Shown here: positions 1 through 8,485 of the stretch, piece by piece
How the letters are laid out: each line of letters opens with the position of its first letter
How positions within the stretch are numbered: the first letter of the stretch is position 1
DNA from: Hoeflea ulvae
GTDB taxonomy: Bacteria; Pseudomonadota; Alphaproteobacteria; Rhizobiales; Rhizobiaceae
NCBI RefSeq assembly: GCF_026619435.1
Contig: NZ_JAOVZQ010000001.1
Span: forward strand, 3,975,501-4,039,500
DNA length: 64,000 nucleotides
Reading direction: 5' to 3'
Notes under the pieces: generated by a model
Database searches by the model: none
Seen by the model: only the letters and a program-made list of their open reading frames with translations
Told to the model about the DNA's origin: nothing
Made by a program: the position numbers and the translations under genes

Positions 1-761
1 TCGCCGCCACCATCGAGAAATGTCTGCCGTTCGGCCCCGATCAGCGCACCGATTTCCACCACTTCCGGACCGATCTGGGCGCTGCGTTCAGCTTCCGCCA
101 ACTGGATCTGGGTGTCGATCAACGCATTCTGGGTATCAATGCGCTGGTTCTGCTCCACCAGCAGCCCGGACTGCGCCCTTAACAACTTGTTCTGTTCAAA
201 CAGCAGCGCCGAGCCCGCCAGCGCCGCCATGGCTGCAATCAACCCGGTGATCGAGGCGATCAACCAGCGCCGGGTCGAGACCCAGGCGTAACGCGCCAAC
301 ACGATCTCGGCGAAATCCCGCGCCGCATTTGTGGCTTCCTCGACCTTCTGCCCGGCCGCAAAGCGGGCCACATCGGCCAGCGGCCCGGCAAAGCGTGTCA
401 CCTCGATCTCGGTGCGTTGAAACAGCCAGCGCCACAGCGGCTGGCGGAACACGAAGACCAGGGACAACACCACGGTGACAAACAAGATCGCCCCGAGCAC
501 AATGCCGAGGACAACAGAGCCATGTTCGGAGAGAAAGCCGGGCATGAAGATTGCCGCCGGAACGCCGCAGGCAACACCAAGCACGAACACGATCATCGCC
601 GATCCGCCGTGAAAGCGGCGTCCCTGCGAGGCCTCGCCGGTCACCGCGGTTGAGCGTCCCCGGTCATTGCCAGACGCTGCGTCCTGTTCCGCGCCGTCAA
701 TCGGATCTTCGGTTTCCAATCGGATTGTCCCAAAATTTCCGGACGGCAGTTCCACCGTCAC
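1..761 (-). CDS. membrane protein with coiled-coil segment, C-terminus beyond window
   Basis: An open frame on the minus strand runs off the left edge and opens just below an in-frame TGA at 846-848. It encodes a short polar N-terminus, two closely spaced hydrophobic segments (about 570-460), a cytoplasmic-looking stretch (KVEEATNAARDFAEIV), a third hydrophobic segment (about 280-200), then a Q/L-rich probable coiled coil (EQNQRIDTQNALIDTQ). This arrangement resembles the N-terminal half of rhizobial pentapeptide-repeat membrane proteins, but the repeat part would lie outside, so the family is a guess. No ATG exists in the opening of the frame; the first usable start is GTG at 761, with a poor Shine-Dalgarno, so the start is uncertain. 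Confidence 0.6.
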   Translation of the reverse strand, partial: MTVELPSGNFGTIRLETEDPIDGAEQDAASGNDRGRSTAVTGEASQGRRFHGGSAMIVFVLGVACGVPAAIFMPGFLSEHGSVVLGIVLGAILFVTVVLSLVFVFRQPLWRWLFQRTEIEVTRFAGPLADVARFAAGQKVEEATNAARDFAEIVLARYAWVSTRRWLIASITGLIAAMAALAGSALLFEQNKLLRAQSGLLVEQNQRIDTQNALIDTQIQLAEAERSAQIGPEVVEIGALIGAERQTFLDGGG

Positions 762-954
762 AGCCTGCTCAGGCGGAAACTTTAGTCGTTCCGGGACAAA
801 AAGAAACCTTTCAGATGCGCGTCCGCTGATGGTGCCGGTCGCAACTCATCAGTCAGCAAAAGACGAAGTGCTCCGCAACAGCACTTCCACGTCAGCGTCA
901 AGGACAAGCCTCATGCATCGAGGTTGCCGGTTTCACAGCACAGCCGAAACCGGC

Positions 955-1185
955 TCAGGCCGAGAATGTGACGGCCACGCCCTTCTTGCGGAAATAGGAC
1001 TGCATGATCTTGCGCCCCTGACGGTTGGATTGCGCCAGCTTGGCCGGCTCGAATACGGCTTCCTTGACGCCTTCGCGCGCCATCGCCGCCTTCAGCCCGG
1101 CAATATGGATGTCCAGCTCTTCATTGTCGTTCTTGATCGACGTGTAGATATTGTCGATGGCTTGGTTCAGGGTCAGATCGCTCAC
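955..1185 (-). CDS. conserved small hypothetical protein (76 aa)
   Basis: Small acidic/basic protein without signal peptide or membrane segment, beginning SDLTLNQAIDNIYTSIKNDN and ending in a basic stretch (RKIMQSYFRKKGVAVTFSA). I chose GTG at 1185 because GGAG lies nine bases upstream; an in-frame ATG at 1199 would add five residues. Its helical, charged composition and compact size suggest a soluble cytoplasmic protein, and short proteins of this kind are common and conserved in rhizobia, but I recognise no functional domain. It is divergent from the hydrolase gene to the right. Confidence 0.6.
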   Translation of the reverse strand: MSDLTLNQAIDNIYTSIKNDNEELDIHIAGLKAAMAREGVKEAVFEPAKLAQSNRQGRKIMQSYFRKKGVAVTFSA

Positions 1186-1358
1186 GTGTCGGCACTCCAT
1201 GGCTTGGTGTCCCTCAACTAGCGATTTTTGCAGCAAGGGCAACCCGCCGATTTCAGGCAAGCCGGACAAGCGGCTCCCTCAAGGGCCCAGGTGATCCGAA
1301 TTTGAGCGGGCTCCGCTCGTGCCACCGCCGGCAATCCCCGCCCCGCATGGATTGATCT

Positions 1359-1375
1359 GGTGATCGCTGATCACC
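1359..1375. promoter_or_regulatory. operator-like inverted repeat before the hydrolase gene
   Basis: GGTGATC-GCT-GATCACC is a perfect 7+7 bp inverted repeat with a 3 bp spacer, 38 bp before the start at 1414 and within the divergent promoter region. No T-run follows, so an operator is likelier than a terminator. No cognate regulator is adjacent. Confidence 0.35.
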
Positions 1376-1413
1376 CCTCTTGATTTCCGTGCCCCGGCCA
1401 TGACCAATGGGCC

Positions 1414-2358
1414 ATGAGCGATTTCTCCCCCTTCACCCTTTCAAGCCCGACCGGGGCAAAACTTGCTGTCAGGCACATGCCGGCGGAGGGCCAGGCCCGG
1501 GGCGTGGTGCAGATCAATCACGGTCTGGCCGAGCATGCGGCGCGCTATCAGCGCTTTGCCGCATTTCTGGCAGCGCGTGGCTACCATGTCTACGCCCACG
1601 ACCATCGCGGTCACGGCGCCACTCGCGCGCCTGATGCAATGCCCGGCGCCTTTGCCGCCAGGGATGGCGCGTCAAAAGTGATTGCCGATGTCGCCGCCAT
1701 CCACGCGCTGATTGCCGAACGCCATCCCGGCCTGCCGGTCGTCACCTTCGGCCATTCCATGGGCGGGCTGATCGCGCTGAATTTCGCCGAAGCCCACCCC
1801 GGCGCCAGCGCCGCGCTGGCGGTGTGGAATTCGAATTTCAACGCCGGCATGGCAGGTCGCGCCGGCCAGGCCTTCCTTGCCATCGAGGCATTCTTCAAGG
1901 GCTCTGACACGCCGAGTGTGATCCTGCCGAAACTCACCTTCCAGACCTGGGCCAGGGCGATGCCAAACCGCCGCACCGATTATGACTGGCTCAGCCATGA
2001 TGCAGCGGAAGTCGATCTTTATGTCGCCGACCCGCTCTGCGGCTGGGACGCCACCGTCGGCATGTGGCGCGACGTGTTCGCGCTGATCTATGCAGGCGGC
2101 TCCAGCGACCGTTTGAAGCAATTGCCCAAGGCTCTGCCGATCCATCTGATCGGCGGCGACGAGGACCCGGCGACCGACAAGGGCGCGGCAGTCAAATGGC
2201 TTGCCGAACAGATGCGCAAGGCCGGGTTCACCAATGTCACCGCCAGGGTGTTGCCCGGCACCCGGCACGAAACCCTCAACGAGGTGGACCGCGACGAGGC
2301 AATGGCCGATTTTGTCACCTGGCTCGACAGCCAGATCGCCGCGCCACCGGCAACCTGA
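1414..2358 (+). CDS. alpha/beta hydrolase (monoacylglycerol lipase/lysophospholipase type)
   Basis: A 314-residue serine hydrolase of the Hydrolase_4 family, whose members cleave monoacylglycerols, lysophospholipids or related esters. Visible features are the oxyanion-hole NHG at 35-37, the nucleophile elbow GHSMGG at 113-118 (Ser115), the probable acid Asp251 in GGDEDP, and His285 in GTRHE. The length is normal for the family and there is no signal peptide, so it should be cytoplasmic. The ATG at 1414 fits the N-terminal beta strand. The gene stands alone, followed by a 260 bp gap before the CoA-transferase. Substrate cannot be read from sequence. Confidence 0.88.
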   Translation: MSDFSPFTLSSPTGAKLAVRHMPAEGQARGVVQINHGLAEHAARYQRFAAFLAARGYHVYAHDHRGHGATRAPDAMPGAFAARDGASKVIADVAAIHALIAERHPGLPVVTFGHSMGGLIALNFAEAHPGASAALAVWNSNFNAGMAGRAGQAFLAIEAFFKGSDTPSVILPKLTFQTWARAMPNRRTDYDWLSHDAAEVDLYVADPLCGWDATVGMWRDVFALIYAGGSSDRLKQLPKALPIHLIGGDEDPATDKGAAVKWLAEQMRKAGFTNVTARVLPGTRHETLNEVDRDEAMADFVTWLDSQIAAPPAT

Positions 2359-2619
2359 CTGCAGGCGGCCGGGGTCCGGCCCCGCACCGGTCCACAGGCG
2401 ACACGGCGACTCGAACTTTCCCGGCAGGAGCCGGCAGTGACGGCATGCAAGGACATCTGCCGGACCAGCCCGGCGCAGTGGCGAACACCCTGTTGGCCGC
2501 AGATGACCCCATCAGAGAAATTCATGTGTCACATCGGCCTTGCGGCGCTATACAGGCATCTGTCTTTCCGGCCGCCGGCGCGCGGCGCCCACCCGGAAAC
2601 AGTGTCAACAGGGTAGATC

Positions 2620-3820
2620 ATGAGCCAAGCCAAGTCCGACAATCCACCGCTTGCCGGTGTTCGCGTCATTGAACTGGCGCGGATCCTGGCCGGTCCCTCG
2701 GGCCGGTCAGCTGCTTGCCGATCTCGGCGCCGATGTGATCAAGATCGAGCATCCCGATGGCGGCGACGACACCCGCCGCTGGGGCCCGCCCTTTGTCACC
2801 GGCGCCGATGGCGAGGACCTGTCTGCCGCCTATTACCACTCCGCCAATCGCGGCAAGCGCTCGATCATGCTCGACATTGCCAGCCCCGAGGGCGCCCAGG
2901 CCGCGCGCGATCTGATCGCCACCGCCGATGTGGTGATCGAGAACTTCAAGGTCGGCGGGCTGAAGAAATACGGCCTCGACTATGACAGCCTGAAATCCGC
3001 CAATCCGAAGCTGGTCTATTGCTCGATCACCGGCTTTGGCCAGACCGGGCCCTACGCGCCGCGTGCGGGTTATGATTTCATCATCCAGGCCATGGCCGGG
3101 ATGATGTCGATCACCGGCGAACCCGGCCGCGAACCGCAAAAGGCCGGCGTCGCCATTTCCGACATTTTCACCGGGCTCTATTCCGTCATCGCCATCCAGG
3201 CAGCACTGCGTCACGCCGAACACACCGGCGAAGGCCAGATGATCGACATGGCGCTGTTTGATTCCCAGGCAGGCATCCTCGGCAATCAGAATCTGAACTA
3301 CCTGATTTCGGGTCAGCCGCCGGTGCAGATGGGCAATGCCCATATGAACATCGCGCCTTACGAGGTGTTCCCGGTCTCGGATGGCTATATCATCATCGCC
3401 GTCGGCAATGACGGCCAGTTTCAGCGCTTCTGCAAGCTGCTCGGCGCCGACAGCATGGCTGTTGATCCGGCGTTCCAGACCAACCCGTCGCGCGTCGCCC
3501 ACCGCGAGCGGCTGCGCGCCGAAATCATCGCGGCGATGAGCACCTGGTCCAAGGCCGACATGCTTGCCGCCTGTGAAGCCAATGCGGTGCCGGCCGGGCC
3601 GATCAACAACATCGCTGAGATGTTTGACGACCCGCAGGCGATTGCGCGCGGGCTGCGGATGGATCTGACCGATAGCGCCGGAACGGAGATCCCTTCCGTG
3701 CGCGCGCCAATCCTGCTTCCGGCCTCGCCGCTCCGCTATGACCGGCCAAGCCCGCGCCTGGGCGAGCACACCGACGAAGTGCTGGCTGAACTCAACACGA
3801 TCAAGACCAGAAGGACATGA
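2620..3820 (+). CDS. CaiB/BaiF family CoA-transferase, interrupted by a +1 frameshift
   Basis: Family III CoA-transferases move CoA between carboxylic acids through an enzyme-bound aspartyl intermediate. The frame from ATG 2620 gives the standard start (LAGVRVIELARILAGP), then goes out of frame; the second frame takes up at AGQLLADLGADVIKIEHPDG and runs intact to 3820. Dropping one base in CCCTCGGG (about 2699) restores the family signature GPWAGQ and a 399-residue protein of normal length, including GQMIDMALFDSQ, which carries the expected catalytic Asp region. Its TGA overlaps the region of the next start, so it is operonic with the TPP enzyme. The frameshift is either a sequencing error or a recent mutation; the rest shows no decay. 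Confidence 0.9.
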
Positions 3821-3822
3821 CC

Positions 3823-5484
3823 ATGAAAACCGGTGGCCAGCTCATCGTCGACTCGCTGAAGGCCAATGGCGTTCGCCAACTCTATTGCGTGCCAGGCGAA
3901 AGCTATCTCGCCGTGCTCGACGCATTGGTTGATTCCGACATCGGCGTCACTGTCTGCCGCCAGGAAGGCGGGGCGGCGATGATGGCCGATGCCTGGGGCA
4001 AGCTCACCGGCGAACCCGGCATCTGCTTCGTCACCCGCGGCCCCGGCGCCACCAATGCGTCCGCCGGCCTGCATGTGGCGCGGCAGGATTCCACCCCGAT
4101 GATCCTGTTCATCGGCCAGGTCCAGCGCGACGCCCGCGAACGCGAAGCCTTCCAGGAGGTCGAATACCGTCGGGCCTTCACCGAATTTGCCAAATGGGTC
4201 GGCGAGATCGACGATCCGGCGCGGATCCCGGAATTCGTCACCCGCGCCTTTGCCATCGCCACCTCCGGCCGCCCCGGCCCGGTGGTGCTGTCACTGCCCG
4301 AGGACGTGCTGCGCGAAATCGTCGAAAATCCCGTCGTGCCGCAACGCTATACAAGGGTTGCCACCCGTCCCGGCGCGCTTGAGCTGGGCGAGCTTGAAGA
4401 CCGGCTGGCTGCCGCCGAGCGCCCGGTGATGATCCTGGGCGGTTCCGGCTGGACCGAGAAGGCGGTGCACGACGTGCAGGAATTTGCATCCCGCGCCAGC
4501 GTGCCGGTCGGCGTGTCGTTGCGCCGGCAGATGCTGTTTGATCACCTTCACCCGGCCTATGCCGGCGATGTCGGTATCGGCATCAATCCGGCACTGGCCG
4601 ACGAGATCAGGAATTCCGACCTGGTGATCCTGGTTGGCGGCCGGTTCTCGGAAATGCCCTCATCGGGCTACACGCTGATGGACATCCCCTACCCCAGCCA
4701 GCCGCTGGTCCATGTCCACGCCGATTCCTCCGAACTCGGCCGGGTCTACAGGCCGACGGTCGCCATCAATGCCGACCCGGCCTCCTTCGCCGCCAGCCTG
4801 CTGACCATCGGCAACGCCGTGCCGGCAAGCCGCGCCGCCCGGGTCAAGTCCATGCATGACGCCTATCTCGCCTGGTCGACATCGCCTGAAACCGGTCCCG
4901 GCCCGGTGCAGATGGGACCCATCATCACCTGGCTGGAGCAACACCTGCCCGAAGACGCGATCCTGACCAATGGCGCCGGCAACTACGCCACCTGGGTTCA
5001 CCGCTTCCACCGCTTCCGCGGATTTGCCACCCAGGCGGCCCCGACATCGGGCACCATGGGCTATGGCGTGCCCGGCGCGGTCGGCGCGCAGCAGGCATTT
5101 CCGGACCGGCTGGTGGTCTGTTTTGCCGGCGACGGCTGCTTTTTGATGCACGGCCAGGAATTTGCCACCATGGTGCGCCACCAGTTGCCGATCATCACGG
5201 TGGTGGTCAACAACGGCATCTACGGCACCATCCGCATGCACCAGGAGCGCGACTATCCCGGCCGTATCAGCGCCACCTCCCTGACCAATCCGGATTTCGC
5301 CGCCTATGCCCGCGCCTTTGGCGGCCACGGCGAAACGGTGGAGACAACCGCCGACTTCGCCCCGGCCTTCGAGCGCGCCCGGGCCTCCGGCCTGCCGTCA
5401 ATCATCGAGGTCAAGCTTGATCCCGAGGCGATCACCCCGACGCGGACAATGTCGCAGATCGCCGGAACCGGTGTGACAAAATAG
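3823..5484 (+). CDS. thiamine-pyrophosphate enzyme (acetolactate synthase-like)
   Basis: A 553-residue TPP-dependent enzyme with the three domains of the pyruvate oxidase/acetolactate synthase superfamily. Glu48 in CRQEGGAA is the expected cofactor-activating glutamate; the TPP/Mg2+ motif begins at GDG (residue 436) and ends at NN about 28 residues later. The start at 3823 has AAGGA seven bases upstream; ATG 3817 is too close to it. Coupling to a CoA-transferase recalls the oxalate pair frc-oxc, but the N-terminus (VPGESYLAVLDAL) is that of the generic ALS-like group rather than oxalyl-CoA decarboxylase, so the 2-oxoacid or acyl-CoA substrate is unknown. No regulatory subunit gene (ilvH) is adjacent, arguing against a biosynthetic acetolactate synthase. 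Confidence 0.88.
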   Translation: MKTGGQLIVDSLKANGVRQLYCVPGESYLAVLDALVDSDIGVTVCRQEGGAAMMADAWGKLTGEPGICFVTRGPGATNASAGLHVARQDSTPMILFIGQVQRDAREREAFQEVEYRRAFTEFAKWVGEIDDPARIPEFVTRAFAIATSGRPGPVVLSLPEDVLREIVENPVVPQRYTRVATRPGALELGELEDRLAAAERPVMILGGSGWTEKAVHDVQEFASRASVPVGVSLRRQMLFDHLHPAYAGDVGIGINPALADEIRNSDLVILVGGRFSEMPSSGYTLMDIPYPSQPLVHVHADSSELGRVYRPTVAINADPASFAASLLTIGNAVPASRAARVKSMHDAYLAWSTSPETGPGPVQMGPIITWLEQHLPEDAILTNGAGNYATWVHRFHRFRGFATQAAPTSGTMGYGVPGAVGAQQAFPDRLVVCFAGDGCFLMHGQEFATMVRHQLPIITVVVNNGIYGTIRMHQERDYPGRISATSLTNPDFAAYARAFGGHGETVETTADFAPAFERARASGLPSIIEVKLDPEAITPTRTMSQIAGTGVTK

Positions 5485-5539
5485 CCGCCGCCCCATCGGC
5501 TGCCTTGTCGAAGCTGCAGACAGCGCCAGTTGGTTGGCC

Positions 5540-5923
5540 ATGATGACCTCACAGCCAACCACCCAACTCTGCGTCTGGTATGATGGAGACTGCCCGGTCT
5601 GCCGCCAGGAAGTGGCGCTTTACAGCCGCATCGACCGGAAGCAGCGGATCGCCTGGATCGACATTGTGGCGCTTGCCGATGATGAGCTGCCGGCGGGCAA
5701 GAGCCGCACGGAGCTGCTTGGCCGGTTTCATGCCCGAAAGCGCAACGGACCCTGGCAAATCGGCGTTGATGCCTTCGCGGCAATCTGGGATCAGCTTCCG
5801 GTTCTCAGACGCTTAGCCTTCCTGTTCCGCACCCCCGGCATCCGCCAACTGGCCGAGCTCGGCTATCGCGGATTCCTCGAATGGCAACGGCGCCACCGCG
5901 CCCAACGCGAAACAGCCGCCTGA
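5540..5923 (+). CDS. DCC-family thiol-disulfide oxidoreductase-like protein (DUF393)
   Basis: A 127-residue protein with the DUF393 signature near its N-terminus: Asp15 followed by a CPVC pair (Cys18, Cys21) in YDGDCPVCRQEV. Family members have a predicted thioredoxin-like fold and are presumed redox proteins. The C-terminal part (FAAIWDQLPVLRRLAFLF) is the usual amphipathic region. No signal peptide, so cytoplasmic. ATG 5540 and ATG 5543 are both possible, and a TTG at 5534 less so. It lies 55 bp after the TPP enzyme and could be read through from that operon, though no functional link is evident. Confidence 0.85.
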   Translation: MMTSQPTTQLCVWYDGDCPVCRQEVALYSRIDRKQRIAWIDIVALADDELPAGKSRTELLGRFHARKRNGPWQIGVDAFAAIWDQLPVLRRLAFLFRTPGIRQLAELGYRGFLEWQRRHRAQRETAA

Positions 5924-5939
5924 GGCTTTCCAGTTTGCT

Positions 5940-6278
5940 TCAGCCGCGCATGTGTTCGGTATGCTGATAGATCGCGGTCGAACGCGCGCCGGAACGGCAA
6001 TAGCCGAGCATCGGGCTGGGCAGTTCCTCCACGGCATCGAGCATTTCGCGCACCGCTTCGGCGGTCACGCCGGTCGGGCCGACGGGAATATGGCGCACTT
6101 CCAGACCGAGCGCCTCGGCGGCCTGCTTGATGCTGGCGAAACTCGGCTGATCGGCAACCTCGCCGTCGGGGCGGTGGCACACGATCGATTGAAATCCGGC
6201 GGCCTTGATGGCGGGGAGATCCTCGACGGAAATCTGGCCGGCAACGGAATAGGTCGGGGTGACGGGGCGAAGATCCAT
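5940..6278 (-). CDS. TIGR01244/DUF442 sulfurtransferase-like phosphatase-fold protein (Blh N-terminal domain type)
   Basis: A 112-residue protein of the DUF442 family, related to the dual-specificity phosphatase fold and found alone or fused to persulfide dioxygenases (Blh, beta-lactamase-hydrolase-like). The P-loop YCRSGARS at 93-100 supplies Cys94 and Arg99; the N-terminal SVAGQISVEDLPAIKAAGF and the middle SIVCHRPDGE are characteristic. In bacteria it is linked to sulfide or persulfide handling. No dioxygenase gene is adjacent here, so the domain stands alone. Good ATG at 6278. It is convergent with the DCC protein gene. Confidence 0.85.
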   Translation of the reverse strand: MDLRPVTPTYSVAGQISVEDLPAIKAAGFQSIVCHRPDGEVADQPSFASIKQAAEALGLEVRHIPVGPTGVTAEAVREMLDAVEELPSPMLGYCRSGARSTAIYQHTEHMRG

Positions 6279-6391
6279 GAAACAGTCTGCCTTTGAAGTG
6301 AGGCGCGCGAGCCTCGGGCGCGCCAGTGTCCGGTATGCGTCTTTGACTTAAGCACTGGCTGGCATGGCGTCAATCCGGCCAGTCCCGCAGC

Positions 6392-6613
6392 TCAGGCGGA
6401 ATCGGCTGGCGCGTCGTCGGGCCGCACCCGCGCGGTGACGTCGGAAATGATCTCCACCACATCGGGAAAACAGCCGCAACAGCGCCCGCGCATCCGCATG
6501 GCGTGATAGACCGTGGACGGCACGATCAACCGCCAGGGATCGTCGGCGAGAAGCTGCTCGACGGCCTTTTCGATCTCGTGCCGAAACAGAATGTTGCACT
6601 GGCAAACAATCAT
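6392..6613 (-). CDS. BFD-like [2Fe-2S] protein (bacterioferritin-associated ferredoxin family)
   Basis: A 73-residue protein with cysteines arranged as in BFD-type [2Fe-2S] domains: Cys4 and Cys6 in VCQCN, then a CCGC cluster (Cys45, 46, 48). Bacterioferritin-associated ferredoxin binds bacterioferritin and reduces its iron core for release. Divergent from the iron-transporter permease gene 170 bp away, which supports a role in iron metabolism. The alanine/aspartate tail is dispensable-looking. No TGA-N9-TCA box is seen in the shared intergenic region. No bacterioferritin gene lies in the window. Confidence 0.82.
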   Translation of the reverse strand: MIVCQCNILFRHEIEKAVEQLLADDPWRLIVPSTVYHAMRMRGRCCGCFPDVVEIISDVTARVRPDDAPADSA

Positions 6614-6785
6614 GCGTGGTCCTGGACGCGTGCGAAGGTGTGACGGAGCGCCGGTTGACGCTAAAACCTGTATGAATTACTCAACAATCATTGGTCAAGG
6701 CAAGTTCGGCTGTCAATTCCCGCGCGGGGCGACAGCTGCAACACCCGGGCCAGGAGACGGCCTGCCCGACCCGGGATCAGGCCAG

Positions 6786-8477
6786 ATGAGAAGGACAAGC
6801 CGGCCTGTGGGCGAACGCGCACTCAAGATCCTAGCCTGGATAGTCTCGCTGCTGTGCCTCGCGCCGATTGTCGCGGTGGGCTTTGCCGCGGCCTCGGGCA
6901 CGCTCGACACCTGGAACAGCCTGATGGCGACGGTGCTGCCGCGCTATGCGCTGACCACGGTGCAGTTGGTGGCGATCGTCGGCATCGGCACGGCCATTGT
7001 CGGCACCTCGACTGCCTGGCTGGTCACCACCTGCAGCTTCCCCTTCCGCCGCACCTTCGAGATCGTACTGGCGCTGCCGCTGGCCTTCCCGGCCTATGTG
7101 CTGGCCTATGCCTATACCGACCTGCTCGATCATCCCGGCGCGGTCCAGACCGCCTTGCGCAACATCACCGGCTGGGGCCCGCAGGACTACTGGTTTCCGG
7201 AAGTCCGCTCGCTCGGCGGCGCCGCCGCGATGCTGATCTTCGTGCTCTATCCTTATGTCTATCTGCTCGCCCGCGCCGCCTTTCTCAAGCAGTCGCCGAC
7301 AGCCTATTTCGCCGCCCGCACCCTGGGGCATACGCCGTGGTCGTCGTTCTGGCGGGTCAGCCTGCCGATGGCGCGGCCGGCGATTGCCGGCGGGGTGATC
7401 CTGGCGCTGATGGAGACCATTGCCGATTTCGGCACGGTGGCGCATTTCGGCGTGCAGACCTTCGCCACCGGCATCTACAGCGCCTGGTTCTCGATGGGCG
7501 ACCGCATGGCGGCCTCGCAACTGGCGCTGTGTCTGCTGGTCGTGGCGCTGGCCTTCGCGCTCATGGAACGCGCCCAGCGCGGCGCCGCCAAACGCTTTCC
7601 GGCGGGCTCGCGCATCGAGACCTTGGAACGACACCATTTGCGCGGCTGGCATGCCGCAAGCGCGTTTACCGCCTGCATGCTTCCGGTCGCCATCGGCTTT
7701 GCCATCCCGCTCATTGTTCTCACCGACATGGCCATCGAGGCCGGCCGAACCCCGTTCTCGCCGCGCTATCTCGGCTATGTCGAAAATTCCCTGACGCTGG
7801 CCTCGATCACCGCCGTGGTCACCGTATCGGGCGCCATCATCATCGGCTTTTGCGCCCGCATCGCGCCAAGCCTGGCGTCGCGCTTTTCCGCAGCCGCCGC
7901 CGGCATCGGCTATGCGGTGCCCGGCGGGGTGATCGCGGTCGGTCTGCTGGTGCCCTTTGCAGCACTCGACAACATGGTCGATGCCTGGGCGCGGACCAAT
8001 TTCGACGTCTCCACCGGCCTGTTCTTCACCGGCTCGATCGGGCTTCTGGTGGTGGCCTATATGGTGCGTTTCATCGCCGCCGCGCTGGGTGCCTTCGACA
8101 CCGGCATTTCGGCGATCAAGCCCAATATCGACGCCGCCGCCCGCACGCTCGGCCGCACCTCCGGCCGCATGCTGGTCGAGGTGCACCTGCCGCTGCTGCG
8201 CCCCAGCCTGCTGACCGCGTGCCTGATCGTCTTTGTCGACGTGATGAAGGAACTGCCGGCGACGCTGATCATGCGGCCGTTCAATTTCGACACGCTGGCG
8301 GTCCAGGCCTACCGGCTCGCCTCCGACGAGCGCCTTACCCAGGCCGCGCTGCCCTCGCTGATGATCGTCGGCTTCGGACTGCTGCCGGTGATCCTGCTGT
8401 GCCACACCATCGGCCGCTCCGGACGCCCGCAACGCGTCATCCGCCCCCAGGCCGAGGCGCTGCTGCCTGCGGCCTGA
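6786..8477 (+). CDS. fbpB: Fe3+ ABC transporter permease (two fused permease domains, FbpB type)
   Basis: A 563-residue inner-membrane protein with two tandem BPD-type permease halves, as in FbpB/SfuB/AfuB ferric-iron importers. Each half carries an EAA-like loop for the ATPase: ARTLGHTPWSSFWRVSLPM near residue 175 and ARTLGRTSGRMLVEVHLPLL near 455. PATLIMRPFNFDTLAVQAY is typical of the family. I chose ATG 6786; the open frame extends upstream but without membrane-protein character. The substrate-binding protein gene lies 1.5 kb away on the other strand and no ATP-binding subunit is present in between, so the transporter is split. The symbol is by family only. Confidence 0.85.
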   Translation: MRRTSRPVGERALKILAWIVSLLCLAPIVAVGFAAASGTLDTWNSLMATVLPRYALTTVQLVAIVGIGTAIVGTSTAWLVTTCSFPFRRTFEIVLALPLAFPAYVLAYAYTDLLDHPGAVQTALRNITGWGPQDYWFPEVRSLGGAAAMLIFVLYPYVYLLARAAFLKQSPTAYFAARTLGHTPWSSFWRVSLPMARPAIAGGVILALMETIADFGTVAHFGVQTFATGIYSAWFSMGDRMAASQLALCLLVVALAFALMERAQRGAAKRFPAGSRIETLERHHLRGWHAASAFTACMLPVAIGFAIPLIVLTDMAIEAGRTPFSPRYLGYVENSLTLASITAVVTVSGAIIIGFCARIAPSLASRFSAAAAGIGYAVPGGVIAVGLLVPFAALDNMVDAWARTNFDVSTGLFFTGSIGLLVVAYMVRFIAAALGAFDTGISAIKPNIDAAARTLGRTSGRMLVEVHLPLLRPSLLTACLIVFVDVMKELPATLIMRPFNFDTLAVQAYRLASDERLTQAALPSLMIVGFGLLPVILLCHTIGRSGRPQRVIRPQAEALLPAA

Positions 8478-8485
8478 GAGGCCGT

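Noticed and set aside
6660..6720. TGA...TCA pairs between the BFD and permease genes as IRO boxes
   Set aside because: Spacings are 5 or 12, not 9, so they do not fit the RirA site.
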